This document shows, in pieces, positions 40,723 through 51,621 of a DNA stretch of 64,000 bases (its first letter is position 1; every line of letters begins with the position of its first letter). The notes beneath the pieces are model-generated. The model was not told the DNA's origin. It made no database searches and saw only the letters and a program-made list of their open reading frames with translations. Source of the DNA: Thozetella sp. PMI_491 (taxonomy: Eukaryota > Ascomycota > Sordariomycetes > Chaetosphaeriales > Chaetosphaeriaceae); NCBI GenBank assembly GCA_021432635.1, contig MU270015.1, positions 1,287,762 through 1,351,761 of the forward strand. The letters run 5' to 3'. The translations under genes were made by a program, and so were the position numbers.

Positions 40723-41222
40723 ATGGATCACCATTTTAAACCAGAGAATTATAAATAGACGTGTTGCGGTAATCCTCCGAAATCGGCGACCTGCAAAACA
40801 GCACCAAGCCATCGTCACCGTGAATATCCGGCTGGCGAACTGAGCCTTACTGGCACTTCTACCCAACGCCGCTGGCACCTTCGACCGAGTATGCGGCGGT
40901 CGCAATTGACTGTGGAATTGTAATTGCCGTTAATGGCGACAGAGAGCTAATCGGCGTGACCGCCGTCGATTATTTTTCAGGCAGAGTCTTTCTCAACAGC
41001 CTCGCCTATCCTTCGGTCAAGACGGTGCACTACAACACGCGATTCACGGGACTGAAACGCCAAGATATGGAACAAGCGCTGCGGCTGGGACGGGAGAAAC
41101 GTTGCGAGGAATGCGTATCATTATCACAAAGAGATCTTAGTAGAGAGTGTGTAAGCGTAATTCTTTGGGACCTTTCTCAACTTAGCTACGAAATGCCGGT
41201 TCTTCTTGTGGGTTATGAATAG
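40723..41222 (+). pseudogene. Decayed RNA exonuclease (Rex4-like DEDDh) gene
   Basis: Translation from the ATG at 40723 runs 11 codons to a TAG (40756-40758), then continues with a TCCG...TC zinc-ligand-like stretch and SHRHREYPAG. A frame shift near 40840-40856 is needed to reach WHFYPTPLAPSTEYAAVAID, followed by GDRELIGVTAVDYFSGRVF, HYNTRFTGLKRQDME. This order (TCC/H zinc region, W-x-Y-x-TP linker, exonuclease core) is that of fungal Rex4-like RNases. The catalytic first motif should be DCEM but reads DCGI, losing a metal ligand. The frame then runs into the repeat at 41121 and stops at 41222, missing the rest of the nuclease. Premature stop, frame shift, lost catalytic residue and truncation together mark a pseudogene. 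Confidence 0.75.
41121..41154. repeat. 34-bp segment shared with 32684-32717
   Basis: 31 of 34 bases match the intronic segment of the BIM1-like gene, with a perfect run of 21 at its start. Here it lies at the point where the exonuclease pseudogene loses similarity to its family. Confidence 0.7.
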
Positions 41223-41372
41223 GATGTTGGCGTGGTTGTCTATATGAGGTATTGGTTGGAAGGTTTGAGTCACTTTAAATGTAAGTAGGTTTATAAGGAG
41301 TCTCAGTGCTGGCAGTCACAAGCTGTGTTAGCAAAGTATATAACTATGACTAAGTTAGTTCGTCTATTTCTC

Positions 41373-44081
41373 CTATCTACTGTGGAAGCCGGCCTGTAGC
41401 TGTGGTAACGGCTCCGGTGGCTGTTGAAAACGTTCGTTGGCATGGGCAATATTTGGACCAGAGCCTGGATATTCCACTGCTGGTCCTGAGTAGTTCACAC
41501 TACCAGGTAAACTCTGTTCCGGTTGTTGCGCAACCATGCCAACCACATTATTTTCGATACCAGTGTTCTGCTGTCTCGGTTCCAGCTGTACCCGGTTAGG
41601 TTGCTGCACCACCTTTTCAGGCTTATATCTTGGGTACGAAGCCTTGTTGCGCCACGTCCGGATGAAAACAGCCACATTTCCAAAAGAAGGTCCCGGTATA
41701 TGGGTTAGGAGCAGTATAACGATGAATACGCCCATGAGGACTGGAACCGCCGCCCCACGATCCAGAAAATCATGTAGACGCTCCTCGTTGGTTGAGAGCA
41801 GCACGTAAAGGGCCATTGCGATTCCCAAAAGGCCAACAACGGAAATTCGGGCATAAAAGGGGACCGTACCGCGGTGTTGCTTCGTGAGGAGTAGGAGGAT
41901 GATCATTAGTATTATCATGATCCCTCCTGTCGCATACGAGTATTGGAACTAGATAGAGCCGAGTCAATACAGACGCGAATTGCCCGATAATATCAGACAG
42001 GAAATGCAAACCTCAAGCTTTTCTGTCTGGAATACTGCATCGTCAGACCGGCTTTCCTCGGCAAGGTTAATCTCGAAATTGGTGTACACAGCGTGGACGA
42101 CGATCATTTGGAGCTCGTTCCAGCTTTGCTGTATGATGCTGAGGTACCCGTCATAAGTCTTTTGATCTAGCTCTGAGTTCCAGAACCCCTGCGGGATAGT
42201 AGATATAGTGTTTAGTAATGGTTCCAACTCCTCAGTGATTCGGTCATCTGGTGGCTGGTACCGACTGAAGAGTACCAGCATTGTGTTGTTAACGGCGGTG
42301 ACGAAAGCCTGGGTCGTAGTCCCGGCGTGATTTGTTCTAAGCCATTGGTTCCAACTCGTCGACATGATACCGCTTATGTTCAGTCGTACTTCATACTGCA
42401 TGGCGGGATTAGAACAACCGATAAGCAGAGGATATCGGAGCAGTTACTCACGACTTTCCACCACAGCACTATTGTAGACATTTATTAGCACCCGATATTG
42501 TAGTGTGAAATGCCCCTACTACCCGTTTAGGGGAATGTAGGGTTGAAGCGCGGATACCTATGACTTACCAAATTGACTTGTGCCTGTAAAGAATAATAGG
42601 AGTGTGGCATGAAAGGGAAATGTTAAAAGGGCCCAAACAACCTGGCGGACACCTTCCAGTGTTTTATAATCCTGCCAATCAAAGTAAATCATGAAGAGAA
42701 CGTAGATAGCGATGATGTCGGCTATCAAAATCCCGATCGTCGATTTTGCTTTCCAAAGATTAGTCCACATGCTATTAAGATGCGCTTCTGGTGTTGGGTA
42801 GAACTTACTCCAGCCTTCATTTTGCACAATGTGCGAAATGCTCGTAGCGACCGAGATTACTCGCTCTCCAATGATGATAAGGGTCAGTGTAGTCATCCTC
42901 TCGGTGAGATGACTGCCGTTAAAGCTCAGGTAGTTCTCCCACTTGCGATATAATGACATAGCGAGGGTACCTATCGCCTCGACTGCCGAGATGATGTACC
43001 AAGCGATATAAACGCGGCTGTTTTTCCCTTCTTCGAATCGAAAACCGATCCCAAAAGCCACCACGGCACTGATGTATTTATCAAGGGTTAATTCTGCCAC
43101 ATGACTTCTGCAGTATTTGAGAAGGCACCTACAAGATGAAGTGCCAGGCAGCATTAGTTGCAATTGCGAGCCGGCCTTCACGATAGTGCCGAATATGCCA
43201 CAGAACCGACAGGTATTGTATTGTCAAGATCAAGCGAGAGAAAGCAAGAATGAAGGCTGTCAAAGATTAATATTTATACCTTCTTTTGGTCGACACGTGA
43301 CATACAGGTAGCTTCAAAGGCGTCCTTGCGTTGGTCGTAGGGGTCGAACTGAGGTGCGACGACACTAAAACCTGATAAGTCGAAACGTTAGTTCTCCGAA
43401 TACTTTTAAAAAGGACTGAAATATAGTTTCATATAGGCTCCGTAGAAATCGACGAAATTTAGGCAATGAGGGGGTAGGGAGTCTGCGAATGCCACTGACC
43501 AACCATCACACCAAGGTGACACAATCTCGTCAGGCGGTCAAAAACACTATCGGTGACGAAGCGCACGTCATAAAACCCCACACTAGCCCAAGTGAACCAG
43601 AGAATACAGACATAGCCGATGTATGTATAGAGTTTTGAAGCATCTGTGAATTTATGAATCTGTGGGGAAGGGTCAGCGGTTGTCTTTTTCAGTCGAGTTG
43701 CGGCGGTCTGACTTCGTTGAAAACCTCGAAGCTTGCTACAAACCAGAGGTCGAAGAAAAGCTTTCGATATTAGCGACTTCTGGAAAGAGACGCATTATAT
43801 AGTATTCATACTTCGTAAATGCAAGGCTCCGGATGCTAAAAGAGGTCAGCCCTGCTCAAGAAAAGTAGCAACTCCCTCCCACCTACCTTAACAAACTCCA
43901 GCGTGCTTATGTGCTGGGACGACTGTGATGGTACCTCGATATCGCCGTTGTGCTGTGGCACGCTCTCGTCTTTGACAGGACTCTTGATCCAAGGTAGCCT
44001 GTTCCCACGTCCGGCTCCATCGTGTAGCACACCCTTCAATTTCGCCAACACTGGCTTGCTCTGTTCTGGCTTGTCCGACAC
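41373..44081 (-). CDS. LtrA-like (low temperature requirement A) multi-pass membrane protein, 5' end unresolved
   Basis: Eleven exons on the minus strand: 44081-43887, 43835-43812, 43760-43713, 43659-43500, 43371-43306, 43256-43133, 43068-42809, 42748-42569, 42468-42452, 42395-42012 and 41948-41373. All keep frame (about 677 codons). Family signs: ELFFDLWFVASFEVF, YTYIGYVCILWFTWASVGFYDVRF, ERMTTLTLIIIGERVISV, IIAIYVLFMIYFDWQDY and QFVLWWKV. These polytopic proteins are conserved from bacteria to fungi; their role is unclear. The C-terminal third is hydrophilic and Gln/Pro-rich. Exon 1 has no ATG: the model begins at a GTG, and the frame is closed by TAG about 45 nt upstream. An ATG at the right distance (MVIFIRYQ) is one base out of frame, so a missed exon, a sequencing indel or gene decay is possible. 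Confidence 0.78.
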
Positions 44082-46420
44082 TGGTATCGAATGAAAATGA
44101 CCATGGGAGAAACTTTTCGTGAACTATAATTCGAAAACCATTATTTCCGCAGCCAGATACTGTCTGAAGCCTGCGAATAGCTGGCAGATATATGGCGAAA
44201 GCCAACTCTTCGCTGGCTTCGGCTCGGCGTATTCCCGACGTTCGGGAGCTGACTTATCGCTACCACACTCCTTCGTTTGAGCCTTATTACATTGAGTCCG
44301 CCAATGGCACTCAAGATACACCGGAGAATTAACCCCAAAGGGGAGCGGCTGAGCCTAGGTACCCTGCAACCGGTAACCGGCGGGATGTTCTAGCAGCAGC
44401 CACGGCTGGATATGAAATATGTATCGAGGTTAGGCAGTGAAATTAACATGCAAAGCCAATAGAAATCTCGGACCATGTCGAATTTTGCCTCTGCACATTG
44501 GTACTCCTAAGAAATGGCCAGAGGAACCTGTTCATCATAGATGTCCCGCGCGTCCACCAGTCGGACCATCATTCAGCGAGTGCTAATGAAGGATTCACTA
44601 CATCACATAGATATTTCCCTTGCACAGAGCACTAACCTGCCTCGCATATGCAATCTGAGGCGCACTGTTAACTATTTCTACTTCAGCCGTGGTAAGGCTG
44701 GCTCATGACACCTTCCCGATGCGCTTCGCCGAGTGACACCTGGAAGGCCCCCACATGTGAATTAATAGGTAGAGGAAGACTCGCAGTGCCGCTATTTTAG
44801 ACCACCGGCGCAAATGTTCCGCCCTTGCATGGGCCCCATAAGCTGGAAATTTGCACCGTCCTGTACGTAGGTAGCATGACATGGGGTTATTACCATTTCA
44901 TCCAAACCTTCATTCTTCACGCTATTCTATCACATCCTTAGCCTCGTTCTAGAACCTAGCCAGTCATTCAGAAAACATATCGAAACATTGCACATGTCTA
45001 GCATCGCGACGTGGGACTCGCATCTACTTGCGGCCAAGGTAAGATTGCGGCTGAGGATCCCCTGAAGTGATGGTCAACTTATGCCGAACCCATCTTTATA
45101 GCCGGGCTGAACTTGATGCACTAGAATCCTCACGATCAGGAGCTTTCTTGCCTACCGGGTAGGTCACTTCGAGAACTTGTGCGCCGGGTCTTTATCGATC
45201 CAACGCAAGGTAGACGAGGCTGCCATAAGATAGGTCATAATTTTGTGCGGCTCTGAAAACATTAGTGCTGACGCCAAGAATGTCGCCTCAGTGGTCCCAG
45301 TATTTGCGGCTAGACACCGACAGTAATACCTCGGCTGGAGGGGAACGGCGGAATAAGCGGCCCGTCCTAGGACCGCCTCGCTCTTCAGGCTTGTGCCCAG
45401 TACTTGTTCATAACCTGCGAATAACAAGTCACAACGACAGTGCGCATCTGCGTGTGACCTGTGTGATGCTCGAGGTCGAAAACAGCCGTCAAACAGCTTA
45501 ACTAGCAGTTCACTTCACGATACGGCTCCCCGAAGAGTTCCAGCAGTGGACACCCATACTTTGCCCTTTTGCGTTCACGCCCAGTACCAACTTTGGACCC
45601 CCGCCAGTAGGAGCAAGCTACAGGCAGTAAGTTTGGAATCAGCATTATGACTGAGCAAGAAAGAGTCCTGCTAGAGCCCGAAGGGCTATGACTTGGAAGA
45701 CAGTCAAGGACGAGGAGGGGGATCAATGGGTATGGCAGGCGCTTGAGCCTACCGGCCTGCACTGCTCGTGTACATGTGCCATGTCCAATAATGCAGAACC
45801 GGGAGTTATAGACCAGAAGTTTCGCATGCACGGATCGCAAACCCACGGATTGCCGATGCTAGCGTGTTTTCAAGAGTCACTAGTTCATGGCCTTGACTTG
45901 TTAAGGAATCCCCGCTTGAGCCGGGAGCCGCAGTGAAGGCACAAAATGCTGCAACGGTCCCGATTGCCACCATCGCATGCAAGTTGGCTTTGGGCTACAG
46001 GCTCGGAAGGCAATAGACACAGAAATGTGTGGAGATTGAAGTACAAGCTAACGGGTGTGTTTTGGTTAACCTCTAAGTAGGTCATCGTTCAAGACTACTT
46101 GAGATAGTTGAGATAGCTTTGTTCAGCCAACTAAACCAGCCCCTTTCCTCCAGCTTATTTTTTAGAAAGCTCCAAGGTCAGTCTCACAGTCGCGCAGTCC
46201 CTTAAAGGGTTTCAGATGCCGAATCTTTGACGTTCCTTGATCAAATCTGCCTGAACTATCGTCTTCCCGGTGTCGATGTATCGATGGTGGCCCGAGGTGC
46301 CTTGACGATAGAGAATATAAGAGAATTAATGTTCTAGCTGTTAGTAAGCTCTATAATGTCCTTCGCTGTAGGTAGGCGGCCTTGTAGTACCTAATGGAGG
46401 AGTGTTAGGTTTGTTTTTGC
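44082..46420. other. 2.3-kb gene-poor region
   Basis: No supported gene on either strand: open frames at 45.1-46.1 kb lack motifs or splicing signals. The region separates the LtrA-like gene from decayed LINE sequence and may contain further unrecognised transposon debris. Confidence 0.4.
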
Positions 46421-47593
46421 CTAGAGGCGCTTTTTTTGTTCGGGCTGCTGGTTGTTAATGTTGATAGCGAGTTTTATAGGGAGGTGGTCTGAGTCATAGT
46501 TGAGCCTTCTGTTGATTTTGTAGCGGATCAGGTGGGATGCTATCTCTGGGTTGGCGAAGGTAAGGTCGATCGTGGAGTCTCTGTTCTTCTGTCGGTGGGT
46601 CGGGGTACTAAGCACTGTGAGGGATGGTTGGGCGCTATATCTTTAGCTTGCCTGCCTGCCTGCCTGCCTGCCTGGCGGTATGTTGTTGACTAGAGGAGTT
46701 GATGTCAGTTGAAGACTATAAGCACTACAATGTTGTTGTTTGGGCCGACTCTGGCTAAAGTGTCTGCTGGGGTGGAGAGTGTATCGGTTCTGACCTTGTT
46801 ATAGACGTTAGAGATATCGAGGTGTCTGCTGGAACTTGGGTTGTGGATCACCAGGGAGACTATGTCTTTAGATAGGTATAAGACGCTCTATACTCCCGGG
46901 TTAATCTAATTGTTGATATAGAAACAGGCCATTGTGGCTATGTCGTTGGGGTAGTTAGGTTGAAAGTGTGTCTTGAGGGGGTGAAGATGGTGTTGATGAA
47001 GGTGTTCGGCCCGGGCTCTTGGATTGCCAGGATGTCGTACTCGAGGACTCGGGGGCTTCGGAAGAGGCTGGCGAGGACGACATCCCTTGATTTCTGGACG
47101 CCGTATTGCAACTCCTGGTATCCTAACATTGAGAAGACGCTGGATCTGTCCCCTTTAAACTAGGCAAGCTTCTTGTTGTCCGCCAGGTCGATTGTTCGCC
47201 TGGCTCCTCTGGTCCCCTCGATACGCTTCCATATTGAGGTTCCCTCATGGTCCAGATCGGTATTAGATCGCGATTTCGTCCAATGGTTCCAACGTTGACC
47301 GTGAGGTTCCTTTTGACGCATTCCATTCTCCACATATGTTTTCGGAGGGTGCTTGGCGCCCGGCTGTCCTTACCGCAGTATGGGCATATCCTCATACATC
47401 TCGCGACCATGAGGCACGCGTCCCGTAATTGCCAGTTGTTGTAGATGTCTTGATGTTCTTTTTGGCAGGGGAATGCTTTATAAATCCTCCCGCGATTTGC
47501 TGTTGTTTCGGTGGCTATTGAAGTTGGTGGCGACCTTCCATTGTTCGGTTCTTCGTGCAAACAGCGACTTAAAAAGCACAAGTACGAAGGCAA
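46421..47593 (-). mobile_element. Decayed Tad-like LINE fragment: endonuclease part of ORF2
   Basis: On the minus strand, 47129-46938 encodes YQELQYGVQKSRDVVLASLF...LEYDILAIQEPGPN, the start of the apurinic-endonuclease domain of Tad/I-type non-LTR elements. Further along, 46615-46421 gives RDSTIDLTFANPEI... ending DSDHLPIKLAI, the conserved C-terminal His motif (SDH). Stops and frame changes separate the two. Sequence at 47593-47130 is open on the same strand and has a CPYCGKD zinc-type stretch; it may be the upstream coding part of the same copy. No reverse transcriptase follows, so the copy is truncated and inactive. Confidence 0.6.
46649..46672. repeat. (TGCC)6 microsatellite
   Basis: Six perfect tandem copies of TGCC inside the decayed LINE fragment. 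Confidence 0.9.
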
Positions 47594-48293
47594 GATACAG
47601 TATTAAATTGTAGCAATGCGTAAGGTTCAATCCCTGCTACGGGAATCCACGGCGAAGTCGCCCACCACGGCGAAGGGCTTCCCACGGTAAAGTCACCGCC
47701 ACAGAAGCCAGGAAAACTACAACCCTCTGCTGCAGTGAAATCTGAGGTCCTTGCCACAATTCGCTGCTATAGTGAAGTTTCGCCCAACGTGAAAGGGCCA
47801 AAGAAGTGACCGTATAAAAGCTTGCGTCTAAAGCTACAATGGCCAGTCCGATCTGTAATGCTAGAGCAGCAAGCTTCGCCTTATTTGGGTAGCAATATTC
47901 GCCATGTCCAAGCCACATTTCTGTCACACCGCAAATGCCACTTCGGTGAGACCAGAGCAAATACGGACGAGTGGTTTGGGGAAATCCTGCTGCATTCGGG
48001 TCGCTACCAAGCAAAACGTTGCGCGGTCTGTTTTAAAGTCATTTCTAAAACATTTAGCCCTGAATAGGTGAAAGATGGTCTACGAACAGGATGGACTCAG
48101 CTGCATCTGAATAGACCAGAAGAGGAGCGATGGTCCCGACATCGGCACCACAAGATTGCTAATTCGCGTGCGCTGGTCTACAATTTCGCTCCTTAAATTT
48201 AATCCTCTCCCCCATTCTTGAGTGCTCATGTACACATCAATACCAACACTTGTGTTGCCATGACCAGAGGAATGATGCACTTCCTTTCGCCTC
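47594..48293. other. Spacer between two LINE fragments
   Basis: No gene. A GGTTCAATCC word at 47625 resembles a Pol III B box, but no tRNA fold or A box could be drawn. Imperfect GGCGAAG...CCACGG repeats occur at 47650-47690. Confidence 0.4.
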
Positions 48294-48890
48294 TCAGAGT
48301 CTATGACGGCCTCGAGACATCCAAAGAACCGCATTAACTGGACGTAGGCTAGTCTTCCTAATCGCAAGTGCACCTCTGGCCTGACTGCTGGCGAGGGTTC
48401 TTGATCGTGAGCACCGCTGCTTTGTTGCTTGTCGCGATCGTGACCCTGCGGTGGTTGATTTTCCGTTCGATCGCAACACGAGCGATATGGCTGCTAATTC
48501 CCCGGAGAACTCGTTTGCTCCTCTCTTTGGCCTAGCGTTTTCGTAAATGCCTCTCGGCAAGCCGCGCATGGACAGCGGGACGCGGGCGACGGTGCCAATT
48601 CCCACCAAGTCGTTCCCCACTAAGCTGCTTATGGCGATGCGCACCGCCTATCTTATCTCCATCTTCTCCGCTGTTGTTTCGTCGATCGTAGTGTCCACGC
48701 GTTCTTCTATGGCGCGACCGCAAAGTGACTGATGGTTTCGATATTCTCCAGGCGGACGTCTCGGAGTGCCCCTACCACTTAGCGGAAGGGCGACCGGTAG
48801 GATTTCCGGAACTTTCGCATCCGGGATGTGACATCGCGGAGCGGGTTCGTCGCGTGGAGAGTGTGAATGTCTGCCCAGATCTTTGTCTGT
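48294..48890 (-). mobile_element. Second decayed Tad-like LINE fragment: ORF2 C-terminal/RNase H part
   Basis: Minus-strand translation from about 48885 gives KIWADIHTLHATNPLRDVT and RKFRKSYRSPF, the conserved linker between reverse transcriptase and RNase H in Tad-like elements, then in-frame stops. From 48644 a shifted frame gives VGIGTVARVPLSMRGLPRG and NEFSGELAAISLVLRS, the start of the RNase H domain (GExxA). Similarity fades near 48400. As it is the 3' part of an element lying upstream of a 5' part of another, the two LINE fragments are separate insertions or a rearranged nest. Confidence 0.6.
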
Positions 48891-51621
48891 TATTTTCTAG
48901 AATCGGCCCTGAGCGCTGGCGATATGGGCTTCCGACTCTGCGATGCTCGTCGCCACGGTGCTAAACGTTTCTACGATTGCTTCCGTATAAGTCTCATACT
49001 GAATACGGTCCTATGGTCTCTTGTATCCAGAGCATAACGAAGCTATACTTAAGAGCAGTCTCGCAATGAACACCTCGCTGATCTCTTTCCCTAAAAAGCG
49101 TTTGATGAGATGGCGCTAATGGCTACCAGTTTGACAACGGAAATAGAATGCCTAACTAAACCTTGTTGCAGCTGACAAAGTAGATATCGTCTATCTCAGG
49201 GGGTTATCAGGACTCCCCTGGCCCAGGGTTGTAGGTATTTCAAACGATTTGATGTTTCGAGGCTTATGGGTTTCGAAACCGAACGAGAGAGGGTACTGAG
49301 GTTCAGCCCATGTATCTTCCATCAGAGTGTGCTTGTCACTAATGTATATACTGTCCTCGAGGAAAATATGTGCCAGGTTGGCTCCCAAGGCCGACGGGCC
49401 TTGGAATATTTGCATAAAACCCGACTAAGAGTCCACAGCATTAGTGCTCATAAATGTTGCACTTGACATCCCAGCTAAGCACGTAACTACTGACTATCGG
49501 AGGTAGTTTCCATGAGATCCGTTCTTTGCTTGGCCCTTGGTGTACATATTTGCGGGCCGCGGGGATCATCATGGATGTCAGCTACTGCAGGACGGCGGTC
49601 TCCCGGCACCTAGCGTGCCGCTATTAGGATCTTTTGCTAGTAGCGACTTCGGAATTACCCGCCAGTCAGACTAAGGTCCATAGCCATACGAAGTCTTCAT
49701 ATCACTCCCAAGGTCGACGGCGCGATCGATGCGGGGCTACGCCCGTGCGCGATTTCGCGGATGTAAGCCGTAACCCGAGTCCACGGGTCGCCTATCAATT
49801 AGGGTGTGATACATACTGCACAGCTGTGGTTTGCAGGCCGCTGTGATGAGCCACAAAACGATAAATAAAAAATAATGACTGGGGTTTAGACCAGGGTCCG
49901 GCGAAGCCATTAAGCCTATTTTGGCAGCAAATTTGACCTTTCTTGCCCGGCACATGAGGTGAGCTCCCTATGTGAGTTATGCAAAAGTATCCTCCCCCCA
50001 GTAGATCTCGGAGGAGGCCATCTTGAGCTCGGGGGCCTTGGATCTGGTTTAGCTGGCGATTTTACCCCTGTACCTATCACATCACATCGAGCCAGCACAC
50101 CCAGGTCTGAGGGGAGGTGGTTGTGACCAGATCCGCTGTGACGGCGTTGGAACGAACCTCACGTGATATATCCTACACCGAGGCGCTGATCGGTACATCC
50201 AGCTACCCTGGCATGCCTGGCAACAATGCATACCCTCTTTTACGCCATCACAGCGGCCATCGCAAAGCAGCGGGTTGTGTATCACACCCACCCTCAAGTG
50301 GCTTTTGGTGGCTTAATCGCTCTGCTGACATGTGTGATGGCGCTCGGACCTCCTTGCTAAAACCTCGCTAGCGGTACTCGCCGCCCAATAGCGCCGTCGA
50401 TTCGCGGGAGCCAGCTCTCCAAGCCCCCGCGGGAGCATGAAACTGTGTTCCCGGTCCGTGCTCCACAGTACAATACAGGTGTTGTGGTGAACCCCTCCAC
50501 TGCTGTAGGGTGCCCTTGGATCCCAACGCCACTTGGAACTTCCACGTAAACCCCACGATTGATAATAAGTGGGTCGCTCAGGTCCGATTCGCTCGCTTTA
50601 GGGCACCAAGAACACGCTTGTACCGATACGTAAAGAGGTGCATGTTGTTGGCGGGTCCGAGCTTAGTACGTGGGAGAGCCGCCGCCCTTACTGTAGTTTG
50701 GTGAACAGAGAAAAAAAAACAAAGCAAAACCCAGGTCGGCTACCTTCAGATTGCGAGACTCTGTTGGATGGGAAAACAAAAAGTTTAGTATCCGTGGTTG
50801 CTGTGTTTTATTCGGCGAAACTGTTGGTACTCGTGTGGCTAACCGTTGTTCGAGGCACAAGTACGGTTCGAATGAATCAATTGTTAGTTGAACCGAGGCT
50901 TACTACGGGATGACGGCGTGTCGGGTTCATTTGTTGGGAGTCGGAAAATGGCGAGACTTTGACCGAACAATGCCTGCCGGAATGCCAGCCCCTGGCTCAG
51001 AGTAACACTGCGCGACGTGGTATTTACGCGTACCCTCCCACATCCACGACGCCCCCTTTCCAGAAGTGATCTGTCGCATTCTGGACGGCACACACCTAGG
51101 TTATTCGGGCACTCACTCGCGGTGATGTACTGAGGTCTTCTAGACCCACTCCCGCAAAGATGTAATGCATTCTATGCGTGATTTTAAGGGTCAAGGGGGT
51201 ATATGCCGAATCGGCCCTGGTTACCACCCGTCCAAGGGGTGGGAAAATGGGAGAGAAAAGGGAAGAACCGCCACTGAAATAGCTTGGGTTCCTTCTCTGG
51301 CTCATGGTTGGTCATGTTCAAATCATGGCGGCTCAGCCGCCCAAAGTTTCGGAGACTGGTGGCTTGGTTCTCTGGTCTTGAAACAAAGAGCATAGTGTCC
51401 GCGACAATTTTGACGCCTTCGAAGGCATACGCATCATCTCCAAGCCAAGGCGGACAGCGAAAGGGTTACGGCGTGTATATGAACACCGCATCTATCAGAA
51501 GTTCCTCGCCTTTTTGAGCAACGGGGTTCCACAGATCACCAGGACGGAAACGCTTGGTCCTACCATCCACGGCGAAAAGTGTTCGAATCCTGCCAACTGC
51601 CGATCATCTACAAGACCCGTG
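48891..51621. other. 2.7-kb gene-poor region upstream of the CFEM receptor
   Basis: No supported gene; multiple short overlapping frames without family features. A run AAAAAAAAACAAAGCAAAA occurs near 50712. Possibly more transposon debris or long promoter DNA; nothing specific can be claimed. Confidence 0.4.

Noticed and set aside
43108-43132. 25-nt intron in the LtrA-like gene (43108-43132)
   Set aside because: It keeps frame but is far too short for splicing. A 64-nt intron ending at 43069 also keeps frame, has a branch point and restores the family pattern.
46649-46672. (TGCC)6 as a functional element
   Set aside because: A simple microsatellite within decayed LINE sequence; no reason to assign function.
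47621-47640. tRNA or SINE at a GGTTCAATCC word
   Set aside because: The flanking bases cannot form a T-arm and no A box lies at proper distance.
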